Source of the DNA: an uncultured Christensenella sp.
Lineage (GTDB): Bacteria; Bacillota; Clostridia; Christensenellales; Borkfalkiaceae
DNA length: 64,000 nucleotides
Direction of reading: 5' to 3'
Assembly: GCA_910586065.1 (NCBI GenBank)
Contig: CAJUGI010000004.1
Span: 67,344 to 131,343, forward strand
Part shown: positions 1-7,017 of the stretch, piece by piece
Layout of the letters: each line of letters starts with the position of its first letter
Position numbering within the stretch: the stretch's first letter is position 1
Notes under the pieces: model-generated
Database searches by the model: none
What the model was told of the DNA's origin: nothing
The model's input: only the letters and a program-made list of their open reading frames with translations
Translations under genes and position numbers: made by a program

Positions 1-166
1 TTTCTCCGCACTCGCATTCGTGCAAAGTATAACCTTTTTCGGTGCACGTGGGCGCGATTACCTTATCCGTATAACTGTGCTCGTGACCGCCGCAAGCCGC
101 AACAACGCACGGCACAGCAACAAGAGCGGCAATCGCAGTTATTATTGCAAAAATTTTCTTTTTCAT
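1..166 (-). CDS. Lipoprotein N-terminus, cut by window edge
   Basis: Only the first 55 codons are inside the window. The product starts MKKKIFAIITAIAALV and has a lipobox VAAC with the acylated cysteine at about residue 25, so it should be a membrane-anchored exported lipoprotein. The mature part begins with a His/Cys-rich segment (GGHEHSYTDKV, then APTCTEKGYTLHECECG), a type of short repeat seen in many clostridial cell-surface proteins. A GGAGGT ribosome binding site lies 4 bases before the ATG. The gene is preceded by its own promoter and a structured leader with a terminator, so its expression is probably conditional. What the missing C-terminal part does cannot be said. Confidence 0.75.
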   Translation of the reverse strand, partial: MKKKIFAIITAIAALVAVPCVVAACGGHEHSYTDKVIAPTCTEKGYTLHECECGE

Positions 167-188
167 ATGAACCTCCAGTGTACCTGTT

Positions 189-213
189 AAAAAAAGCGCC
201 CCTAAAGGGCGCC
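189..213 (-). terminator. Intrinsic terminator in the leader of the left-edge lipoprotein gene
   Basis: On the minus strand a GCGCCC stem (207-212 with 196-201, 5-base loop) is followed directly by seven T. It lies between the promoter and the start codon, so it can only act as an attenuator. Its 5' arm contains CCCTTT, which can pair with AAAGGG about 13 bases upstream (225-230), giving a mutually exclusive alternative pairing. Confidence 0.75.
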
Positions 214-224
214 TGCATGAAGTA

Positions 225-318
225 CCCTTTAAGTTGCGCTAAAATTTTCACTGTATCGGAAAATCAGGATACACCTATGCCTGGTTGTAGCCCGATACAG
301 CTTGTTATATTTTAGCGC
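225..318 (-). promoter_or_regulatory. Unidentified structured 5' leader, riboswitch-like
   Basis: The minus-strand transcript should begin near 318 and folds into a nested arm: P1 pairs 309-318 with 236-245 (10 bp), P2 pairs 292-300 with 251-259 (9 bp), and P3 pairs 280-283 with 265-268 around an 11-base loop. A single-stranded AAAGGG and the attenuator follow. This is the layout of a transcription-terminating riboswitch or protein-bound leader. I compared it mentally with preQ1, c-di-GMP I and II, purine, THF, SAM, fluoride, guanidine and T-box consensus patterns and found no match. The ligand is unknown. Confidence 0.6.
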
Positions 319-324
319 AATATA

Positions 325-353
325 AGTTTAACACAACAGGGCGATTATTTCAA
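325..353 (-). promoter_or_regulatory. Sigma-A promoter of the structured leader
   Basis: The minus strand reads TTGAAA (348-353), 17 bases, TAAACT (325-330). The predicted start near 318 coincides with the 5' base of stem P1 of the leader. Confidence 0.75.
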
Positions 354-407
354 GAGTTTTTCATAAATTTATGATTATCGGATAAACGGCAGACGTATAA
401 AAACATG

Positions 408-432
408 GGCGGGCGCATTAAACGCGCCCGCC
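408..432 (-). terminator. Terminator after GH105 gene
   Basis: Arms GGCGGGCGC (408-416) and GCGCCCGCC (424-432) form a 9-bp GC-rich stem with a 7-base loop, just past the GH105 stop codon. The T-run on the minus strand is short. Confidence 0.7.
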
Positions 433-448
433 GCTCTAATAATTTTAA

Positions 449-1588
449 TTATTTTTTCAATCTCTTTATCTCGGTATACGCCATTACGAAAGGTCCCGTG
501 CCCTTCGCGTCGTTTTCGACAACAGGCTCCGAAATGTAATACTCGAAAGTGCCGTTGCGGTGCGGCTTATCCTCGGGCCCCAGCCCCGCCATAAGGCAGA
601 TGCCGCCAAGGTTGAGCGTGCCGTCCGTTTCGGTTAAATACTGCTTGCAGATGCCGTTGAACACTTCTTCGCCGACCTTTGCAAAGCGCTTTTCAACATA
701 GCCGAGGCGCGCGCCCTTCATCATTGCATAGGCAATCATTGCGCTGCCCGAAGTTTCGGGATAGTTGCCTTCTCTGCCTATTTGGTCCACCACCTGCCAG
801 AACATTTGCGTTTCAGGGTCGATATAACTTTCAAGCCCCGCAATCGTCTTGCGGAAAAGCGTGATGAGTTCCGTTTTAAAATTGGGCGCGTTTTTGCCGA
901 AATATCCTATGGCATCCACAAGCCCGACGGTGTACCAGCCTATAGCGCGCAACCAAAAACTTTTTGAAAGCCCCGTTTCCTTGTCCGCCCAGAACGCTTC
1001 TTTTGAATAATCCCATCCGTGGTAATAGAGCTTTTTCTCTTTGTCGTACATATTTTCGTAAACGTTTTTAAACTGGAAAACTATGTCGGCGTAGTTTATC
1101 CCCCTGTTGAACTCCGTTTCATAGCGGACGTAAAAAACCTGCGCCATATAAAGTCCGTCCAGCCAAACCTGGTTGGGGTAAATTTTCTTGTGCCAGAAGT
1201 TGCCCTTGCCGGTGCGGGGCTGACCGATTATTTGCCTGTGCAATAAATCGATAGCCTTTTTGTACTTTTCCTTGCCGGTTTCGCGGTATAAATCAAAGAG
1301 CACGCGCCCTTCGTTCAAGTTATCCACGTTGTAAGTTTCAAGTTCGTAACCGCGTATCGAACCGTCTTCAAACACGTAATAATCCACGAAACCGTCTATA
1401 AAATTAAGGTATTTTTTGTCGCCCGTCTGTTTGTAAATGGCGTACAGCGACGTCATCATACAACCGTCTATGTAATTCCAGCCCGGCTTTTTACCGTGCT
1501 GTAAATTTTCTATATTCCATACCGGCGCGTCGGGCGTGGTATCGTTTATCAGCCTGTCAATATATCTGTCGATAATCGTGTAATCCAT
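449..1588 (-). CDS. Unsaturated rhamnogalacturonyl/galacturonyl hydrolase, GH105
   Basis: This 379-residue protein has the length and (alpha/alpha)6-barrel motifs of GH105 (YteR/RhiN-like) enzymes: NYIDGCM near residue 38, NQVWLDGLYMA near 140 holding the Asp expected to protonate the substrate, and FWLRAIGWY near 212. GH105 enzymes remove the 4,5-unsaturated uronate left at the non-reducing end by pectate or rhamnogalacturonan lyases. There is no signal peptide, so it acts on imported oligosaccharides. It is the last gene of the transporter operon, 17 bases after the GH28 gene, with GAGGT before the ATG. Its product would tautomerise to the substrate of KduI, encoded at 21629-22498. Confidence 0.9.
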   Translation of the reverse strand: MDYTIIDRYIDRLINDTTPDAPVWNIENLQHGKKPGWNYIDGCMMTSLYAIYKQTGDKKYLNFIDGFVDYYVFEDGSIRGYELETYNVDNLNEGRVLFDLYRETGKEKYKKAIDLLHRQIIGQPRTGKGNFWHKKIYPNQVWLDGLYMAQVFYVRYETEFNRGINYADIVFQFKNVYENMYDKEKKLYYHGWDYSKEAFWADKETGLSKSFWLRAIGWYTVGLVDAIGYFGKNAPNFKTELITLFRKTIAGLESYIDPETQMFWQVVDQIGREGNYPETSGSAMIAYAMMKGARLGYVEKRFAKVGEEVFNGICKQYLTETDGTLNLGGICLMAGLGPEDKPHRNGTFEYYISEPVVENDAKGTGPFVMAYTEIKRLKK

Positions 1589-1605
1589 ATGTATACCTCA
1601 AAATT

Positions 1606-3147
1606 TTAATCTTTGATAATAAGTCCGCAGTTCTTGTTTATTATTTCCTCACCCTCGACGCCGTCGAAAGTTACATTTTTAAGTGTAAGACTTTCAACAT
1701 TGTCCAGATAAAGCCCCTCTTTGCAGTATTGGCGCACGTTTTCAAGCATTGCGGGGGTGAAAGGCTTTGCGTCCTCTTTAAACGAAAAGCTTACGTTTTC
1801 AAGCACGACTTTTTTGATGGGTTGTTCCACAAGCCCGTCAAAATATCCCGCCATACACTCGCATTCCGTACACTCTATATCCCGGAAGATAAATTCTCCC
1901 AGATAAGGAGTTCCCTCGTCTACGGGGGTGTCTTTATCCCGTGACCACACGTACTCCGTATGTCCGTCGGGGTCGCAGTAATAATACATATTTATGACGA
2001 ACGGCGTTATTACGTTTATCATTTTTATGTTTTCGAATTCCACGCCGTCGATTACGCCGTCTTTACCCCTGCCGCGGCGCGTTTTTATACGCAGTCCTCT
2101 GTCCGTATGCTTAAATACACACTGGCTTACGGAAAGGTTTTTAACCCCGCCCGACATTTCGCTGCCCAGAACAATCGCTCCGTGCCCGTTTTGGAACAAG
2201 TTGTTCCTGAGCGTATGGTTTGTTGCCGGCGTTTTATAGGTTTTGCCCATATAGAGCTTGCCCGATTTAATCGCGCAACAGTCGTCGCCCACGCTGAATT
2301 TACAGCCGATTATATTTACCTTATCGCAACTTTCGGGGTCCAACCCGTCCGTATTGGGGCCGGTATAGGGATTTTCGATATTCAGCCCGTAAAATCCGAG
2401 ATTCTGCGAAAAGAATGGATGCAAATTCCAGCTTGCCGAATTTTTACATGTTACTCCGTGAAACGCAACATTTTTGCATCTGTTTAAAAACACAAGCCTC
2501 GGGCGCGCAACTTTTCTGCCCTTGGGGGTTGCCCACCACGTGGAATTATCCGCATTTCCGTTAATCGTTCCTTCGCCGACAATTTTAATATTACGTTGGT
2601 TGAAAGCCGAAATTAACGATTGATGACAGTCGAAAGGTTCGCCCTCCCACGTAGCCGTAACGGTCTCTTTACCGTCAATCAGCACGCGCGCCGGCACAAA
2701 CGGATAGTGCTCTTCCGCAACGTCGCCCAAAAGAGTTGCGCCATTTTTGAGTTCAAGCGTTACGTCGCTCTTTAAAACTATAGGACGTACCGGATATGTA
2801 CCTTCGGGCAAAAGCACTCTGCCGCCCTTAGGACAGATATCTATTGCAAGCTGAACAAAATAAGTATCGTCGGTTTCCCCGTCGCCCTTTGCACCCAGTT
2901 CCTTAACGTCGATTAAACCCGTTTCGTAAGAAGTGACAAACGTTAACTTACAGTTATCATTTGTCGTCTGCACGGTGTAGCGCGTGGAAGGCTGCAAATT
3001 AAACAGCGAAAATACGTTCGTGTCGCGTTCGCCTTCAAGCTCTTCGCCGTTTAAAATAATTTTATAACTCTGCGGATTATAATAAGGGTTTTTATTTTCA
3101 AACTCGAAGCAAGCCGAGGTGCCCGACACAAAAAGTTTTTTAAACAT
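1606..3147 (-). CDS. Polygalacturonase-type glycoside hydrolase, GH28
   Basis: The 513-residue product has the right-handed beta-helix family signatures in order: NTDG (about residue 267), GDDC (about 290), NGHGAIVLGSE (about 320) and RIKTRRGRGG-like (about 355). The Asp residues in NTD and GDD and the following His are the GH28 catalytic set. The N-terminal ~75 residues look like a short beta-sandwich. No signal peptide is present, so this is most likely a cytoplasmic exo-acting enzyme that trims imported oligogalacturonides rather than a secreted pectinase. The start overlaps the end of the upstream membrane protein gene by 8 bases, indicating one operon. Confidence 0.9.
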   Translation of the reverse strand: MFKKLFVSGTSACFEFENKNPYYNPQSYKIILNGEELEGERDTNVFSLFNLQPSTRYTVQTTNDNCKLTFVTSYETGLIDVKELGAKGDGETDDTYFVQLAIDICPKGGRVLLPEGTYPVRPIVLKSDVTLELKNGATLLGDVAEEHYPFVPARVLIDGKETVTATWEGEPFDCHQSLISAFNQRNIKIVGEGTINGNADNSTWWATPKGRKVARPRLVFLNRCKNVAFHGVTCKNSASWNLHPFFSQNLGFYGLNIENPYTGPNTDGLDPESCDKVNIIGCKFSVGDDCCAIKSGKLYMGKTYKTPATNHTLRNNLFQNGHGAIVLGSEMSGGVKNLSVSQCVFKHTDRGLRIKTRRGRGKDGVIDGVEFENIKMINVITPFVINMYYYCDPDGHTEYVWSRDKDTPVDEGTPYLGEFIFRDIECTECECMAGYFDGLVEQPIKKVVLENVSFSFKEDAKPFTPAMLENVRQYCKEGLYLDNVESLTLKNVTFDGVEGEEIINKNCGLIIKD

Positions 3148-3847
3148 TTACATTCTCCTTTTTTCTGCATTTTTTAACAAGCAGCACCACGCCGTTTTTT
3201 ATGCCGATAAAAACCATATCCACCAACACGCAGAACGTGCCGAATAGAAGCGGTTCCAATCCCACCGCTATGTGAAACGCGTCGGTATGCCCCGTAATCA
3301 GGTTAATTAATTCGTTGAGTCCGGCGTAGCAGTAACTCACCCCTATCATTACGAGAATGTAATAAATTATATTAGTAAAAAACGTCCAGAAGGCTTTAAA
3401 CGGAAACGGAAACATCATATAAGCGTTGTACTCGCGCCTGTCCGTTTCCATATATCTGAACAGCGGATTTACAAGCGCGTCAACGACAATGCCGAGCACC
3501 GCGCCGACAAGCACCATTAAGTCGAGCGAATCGCTTATTCCCAGTCCCCACACAAAGAAAAAACATACCATCCCCGCGAACCACCACTTTACAAGCAACG
3601 CTTTCAGCCAGGCGGGCACTCTACCCAAAAAATCAGTTTTATAGGGGTCGAACTGCTTTTGTTTGCCGTTTCTCTTTACGTTTTCGGGGGCGTCTACGCC
3701 GGTGCATTCGTATATATCAAATGAAATATCTTCATTCGCCGCGCCGCCGTCGTCTTTCAACGCCGCTACAAGCTCGTCGACCTTGTCGATTTTGAGGTCG
3801 TAGTAGTTTTCAATTGTCGTTTCCTGTATTTTTTTCTTCTTTGCCAT
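3140..3847 (-). CDS. Four-helix membrane protein in the pectin transporter operon
   Basis: I do not recognise this family. A charged N-terminal ~75 residues (MAKKKKIQETTIENYY) precedes about four hydrophobic segments, with conserved-looking loops FRYMETDRREYNAY and FPFPFKAFW. It ends in a Lys-rich tail. I chose the ATG at 3847 because AAAGG lies just upstream; a start 9 codons earlier is possible. The size, helices and sugar-transporter setting recall the DUF624/YesL group found in other pectin operons, but no family motif confirms it. It overlaps the GH28 start by 8 bases. Confidence 0.7.
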   Translation of the reverse strand: MAKKKKIQETTIENYYDLKIDKVDELVAALKDDGGAANEDISFDIYECTGVDAPENVKRNGKQKQFDPYKTDFLGRVPAWLKALLVKWWFAGMVCFFFVWGLGISDSLDLMVLVGAVLGIVVDALVNPLFRYMETDRREYNAYMMFPFPFKAFWTFFTNIIYYILVMIGVSYCYAGLNELINLITGHTDAFHIAVGLEPLLFGTFCVLVDMVFIGIKNGVVLLVKKCRKKENVNV

Positions 3848-3898
3848 ACTTACCTTTTTAAAAATAACCGACAAAAGTTATTTGCCGGTTATTTTGTA

Positions 3899-4585
3899 TT
3901 AAACTTCTGCGCTGGTATCTATTTCTTCTTTTATTTCGTTTTCCGCAAGTACCTTTCTGGTGTTTATCTTGTTTATTCCCATCTTGTAAAGGGGCAGGAA
4001 AGCAAGCGCCAAAATGGATATTCCCACAAAAACCACATGCAAAATAACTTTGTTGAGCGCGGGGATTATCATAGGATGCTCGGCGTAATATTCATCCAAA
4101 GTCATAAATACTTTTTTTGCACTCATCTCGGCAAAGTTCACAACTTTGAAATAGAACACCAAATCCAGCGCAAGCAACAGTCCCAAAAGCACGAACACGC
4201 CGACCAACATCACAATGTTAGGCTTTTTCCTCTTGGGGAAAGCGTTTAAGAACACAAGTAAAACAAGAATCGAAACGAGCGTATTAACGAACATACAAAT
4301 GCCCGCCGAATCGATGCCTTGAATATCGTTTAAAGCTATGGAAAGCGTATTGAGACTGCAAAGGTAAACCAGTGACGAAATAAGCACGATTACCAGTGGA
4401 ATCATATGCGTTTTATACTTTAATTTTACCGTGAATTTTCTTAACCACTCTTTTACCCCGGCAAGAAACTTTTGACCTTTTGAAGGTTCGGCAGGCTGGG
4501 GCAAACTGCCGTTTTCGGGAGATTCAAGGATTTCGGGTTCAAGCTCTACTTGTCCCGATTCCGTAACGGTTTCAAATTCTGCCAT
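3899..4585 (-). CDS. Membrane protein of unknown function in the pectin operon
   Basis: This 228-residue protein has a long acidic, Pro/Glu-rich N-terminal tail (about residues 1-40), a basic amphipathic stretch (AGVKEWLRKFTVKLKYK), then four predicted transmembrane helices (about 60-80, 93-112, 122-145, 178-200) and an acidic C-terminus. No known domain is recognised. It sits 10 bases downstream of the ABC ATPase gene with a clear GGAGG before its ATG, so it is cotranscribed with the transporter. The arrangement of charged tail plus helical bundle resembles the neighbouring unknown at 3140-3847, which could be a partner. Any role in transport or sensing is inference from context only. Confidence 0.7.
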   Translation of the reverse strand: MAEFETVTESGQVELEPEILESPENGSLPQPAEPSKGQKFLAGVKEWLRKFTVKLKYKTHMIPLVIVLISSLVYLCSLNTLSIALNDIQGIDSAGICMFVNTLVSILVLLVFLNAFPKRKKPNIVMLVGVFVLLGLLLALDLVFYFKVVNFAEMSAKKVFMTLDEYYAEHPMIIPALNKVILHVVFVGISILALAFLPLYKMGINKINTRKVLAENEIKEEIDTSAEV

Positions 4586-4595
4586 TTTTTCCTCC

Positions 4596-5693
4596 TTACC
4601 TAATAGCCTTGCCCGGCTCGATTTCCTTTCCGTTCTCGTCTTTTACGGGAAGCTCGAAAAAGTGCGTCATCTCGGGGTCGAAACCTATTTCGATTTCGTC
4701 GCCGGCAACATAATTGCACCACTCCGCAAACTTGCAGACGATATTTTTTACGCCTCCCACTTTGCCGTGAACAAGCGTGTTCATTCCGAGATTTTCGTTA
4801 TTGGTTATATGTAATTTTACAGAACCCGTTCTCGTTACATTTTCGGGACGAACGCCGAGAATTACCGGTTTTCCCTCATAATCCGCCAACAGTTTTTTCT
4901 GTTTATCTTCAAGAGGATAATCGAAATATTCGCATTTGAACGCGCCGCCCTCGATTTTACCCTCGAACATATTCATCGGAGGAAGTCCTATGAACGTTGC
5001 AACAAAGGTGTTAGCGGGTTTTTCATAGAGCTCTATGGGGGTTCCTATCTGCTGAACGTGTCCCATCGACATACAAACGATTCTGTCCGCAAGAGTCAAC
5101 GCCTCCGTCTGGTCGTGGGTTACGTACATCATCGTCGCGTTGAGTTTTTTGTGGAGAAGTATAAGTTCTCTTCTCATTGAGCCGCGAAGTTTTGCGTCGA
5201 GGTTTGAAAGCGGTTCGTCAAAGAGGAATACTTTGGGGTTGCGGACGATTGCGCGCCCTATTGCAACACGCTGGCGCTGACCGCCGGAAAGCTGCTTGGG
5301 CTTTTTGTTGAGCTGAGATTTCAAATCGAGAATCTCGGCGGCAGCCATAACCTTCCTGTGAATAATCTCTTTCTTTTCCTTTCTCAAAGTAAGCGAGAAA
5401 GCCATATTTTCATAAATCGTCATATGCCCGTACAGAGCGTAGTTCTGGAAAACCATAGCTATATCTCTGTCCTTGGGCGGAAGACGGGTACAATCCTTTC
5501 CGTCGATTATAAGAGCGCCGTTAGTTATGTCTTCAAGTCCGGCAACCATACGCAAAGTAGTGGACTTTCCGCAACCGGACGGACCGACGAGAACTATAAA
5601 TTCGCCGTCTTTTATGTCGAGATTAAAGTCGTAAACAGCCTGAACGCCGCCATCGTACACTTTATCGAGATGTTGAATATTTACGCAGGGCAT
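4596..5693 (-). CDS. msmK: Sugar ABC transporter ATPase, MsmK/UgpC type
   Basis: The 365-residue product has the full ABC ATPase set: Walker A GPSGCGKST (about 38-46), Q-loop QNYALYGHM, signature LSGGQRQRVAIGRA (about 135), Walker B VFLFDEPLSNLDAKLR (about 155) and switch His in YVTHDQTEA. A C-terminal TOBE/OB region of ~130 residues is typical of MsmK, UgpC and MalK ATPases that energise carbohydrate importers. It shares the stop/start TAATG with the preceding membrane gene and has GAGGAGG upstream. It likely powers the permease pair at 9790-11820. A second ATPase of the same type is encoded at 20249-21370; these ATPases often serve several importers. Confidence 0.93.
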   Translation of the reverse strand: MPCVNIQHLDKVYDGGVQAVYDFNLDIKDGEFIVLVGPSGCGKSTTLRMVAGLEDITNGALIIDGKDCTRLPPKDRDIAMVFQNYALYGHMTIYENMAFSLTLRKEKKEIIHRKVMAAAEILDLKSQLNKKPKQLSGGQRQRVAIGRAIVRNPKVFLFDEPLSNLDAKLRGSMRRELILLHKKLNATMMYVTHDQTEALTLADRIVCMSMGHVQQIGTPIELYEKPANTFVATFIGLPPMNMFEGKIEGGAFKCEYFDYPLEDKQKKLLADYEGKPVILGVRPENVTRTGSVKLHITNNENLGMNTLVHGKVGGVKNIVCKFAEWCNYVAGDEIEIGFDPEMTHFFELPVKDENGKEIEPGKAIR

Positions 5694-6319
5694 TACCGCA
5701 CCTCCTCAGCGGCCTTATCGGGCTGCAAATCAAGTGCTTTCGCCTTTTCGTCCTCTTCATTCATTTCTTTAATGGTTTTTTCAACCGAAATTTCGCCGCT
5801 CTCGATTTTTTTGTTAAAAGCCTCAAGTCTTACGCAGTTAATATAACCTATAACAGCCGAAGCAATAAGGCAAGCCGCCGATGCGCACAGCCATAATGTA
5901 AGAAAAACGAAACACGTCCAGGGAGCCAAATCCACCCCGAAATAACGCGTATACAACGTCGAAGTTTCGTCCGCCACCGTGTTGCCGTTTGCAATATCGT
6001 AGCGGAGCGCCGAAAGAGGTATGCCGAATATACGTATAATCTGTATAGCCGCAAGCACAATCAAAACGATTACAAACTTTTTGTTATATCCCTTTATCCC
6101 TTCCGAAGCAAGGAAGGTGATAAGAAGGCTGAAAAGCGTTAATATAACAGATATGCCGATTTGCCAGTTACTGAAAAAGTTTGAACGGAATCCGTATAAC
6201 AAACAAAAGTACAGGCAACTGAACACAATACCCAAAAGCGCAAGCGTTGCGGGTAATTTATTTGTTTTATAGCGAAGAATATCGCTATGTATTATTTCCT
6301 GATTTGGAGTTCTTTTCAT
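5693..6319 (-). CDS. Polytopic membrane protein of unknown function
   Basis: The 208-residue product starts MKRTPNQEIIHSDILRYK after an AAAGGAGGT site 6 bases away; the reading frame is open further upstream but without a better site. It has about four hydrophobic helices (around 24-44, 52-72, 81-103, 138-165) and a charged C-terminal tail rich in Glu and Lys. No family is recognised. It overlaps the upstream membrane gene by an ATGA junction and the downstream ATPase gene by TAATG, so all three are translationally coupled. This tight coupling to an ABC ATPase suggests a stoichiometric partner of the transporter, but that is inference. Confidence 0.7.
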   Translation of the reverse strand: MKRTPNQEIIHSDILRYKTNKLPATLALLGIVFSCLYFCLLYGFRSNFFSNWQIGISVILTLFSLLITFLASEGIKGYNKKFVIVLIVLAAIQIIRIFGIPLSALRYDIANGNTVADETSTLYTRYFGVDLAPWTCFVFLTLWLCASAACLIASAVIGYINCVRLEAFNKKIESGEISVEKTIKEMNEEDEKAKALDLQPDKAAEEVR

Positions 6320-6930
6320 CACGCTACCTCCTTTACAAGTCCGCCCTGCAAAAGAGCTTTTTCGCCCTGCATCAATTTGATTTTCCAAAGAAGGTTAAGC
6401 CCGTGGACAACGGCGGTGCACGCCACAATTGCGCCAAGCGCATACCCTAAAACAAAGTTTGCAGCCGATTTAGCCACGGGATAATTGGAGTTGAACATAT
6501 CCGCGTAATTCTTGCCACCGTTAGTGCCCGCCTCCCAGGCTATGTCGTTATAGAAAAGATTCATTACATTGCTGACGCCGATAAACATATACACCGCAAC
6601 AGCTATTGCAAACGCGGATAAAACGCCTATGGCTATATAATTCGTCACGTAATATTTACGTCTTCTGTTAGACGCGGTAACAAATAACAAAGCAGCAACT
6701 AAGATAAATACTATCGATAAAATCAGCATAGTGCTGACAAATCCCTGCGACGCGTTAATAAAATTTGTCGCATTTATTTTATCACTGGGCACGCCGCCTT
6801 CCAAAGGCACATAATAATGAACGTTGCCCATACCGCCTGTTAAAAACGAAACAGTGAAAACAAGACACAGCGCCGCGATAACAAGCGTTACATACGATAA
6901 GATTTTTTGAAATCTCATTTGAGTTTTCAT
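6319..6930 (-). CDS. Membrane protein of unknown function next to binding lipoprotein gene
   Basis: This 203-residue protein has four predicted transmembrane helices (about 12-32, 66-86, 100-122, 160-182) with an extracytoplasmic loop containing HYYVPLEGGVPSDKINATNF and another with YNDIAWEAGTNGG. I do not recognise a family. It follows the solute-binding protein gene after a 14-bp hairpin at 6953-6987 and overlaps the next membrane gene by ATGA. The long outer loops set it apart from the ABC permeases further upstream. Together with the genes at 5693, 3899 and 3140 it forms a set of four unknown membrane proteins in one operon. Confidence 0.7.
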   Translation of the reverse strand: MKTQMRFQKILSYVTLVIAALCLVFTVSFLTGGMGNVHYYVPLEGGVPSDKINATNFINASQGFVSTMLILSIVFILVAALLFVTASNRRRKYYVTNYIAIGVLSAFAIAVAVYMFIGVSNVMNLFYNDIAWEAGTNGGKNYADMFNSNYPVAKSAANFVLGYALGAIVACTAVVHGLNLLWKIKLMQGEKALLQGGLVKEVA

Positions 6931-6952
6931 ACATTTTCCCCAAATTTTTTAC

Positions 6953-6987
6953 TTAAGGCGCGCCCGCCCGAAAGCGGGCGCGCTTAA
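6953..6987 (-). other. Strong intercistronic hairpin after binding-protein gene
   Basis: TTAAG and GCGCGCCCGC (953-967 region) pair with GCGGGCGCGC and TTAA (974-987 region) with one bulge and a 6-base loop. There is no following T-run on the minus strand, so it is more likely an mRNA-stabilising or partial-termination structure that raises expression of the upstream binding protein, as in many ABC operons. Confidence 0.6.
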
Positions 6988-7017
6988 GCAAACTAACTGA
7001 TTTTTAAACCGCCAGTC

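Noticed and set aside
1960..2487. Long plus-strand open frame of 175 codons opposite the GH28 gene
   Set aside because: It is antisense to a clearly conserved GH28 protein, has no recognisable family and no ribosome site; it reflects the codon pattern of the real gene.
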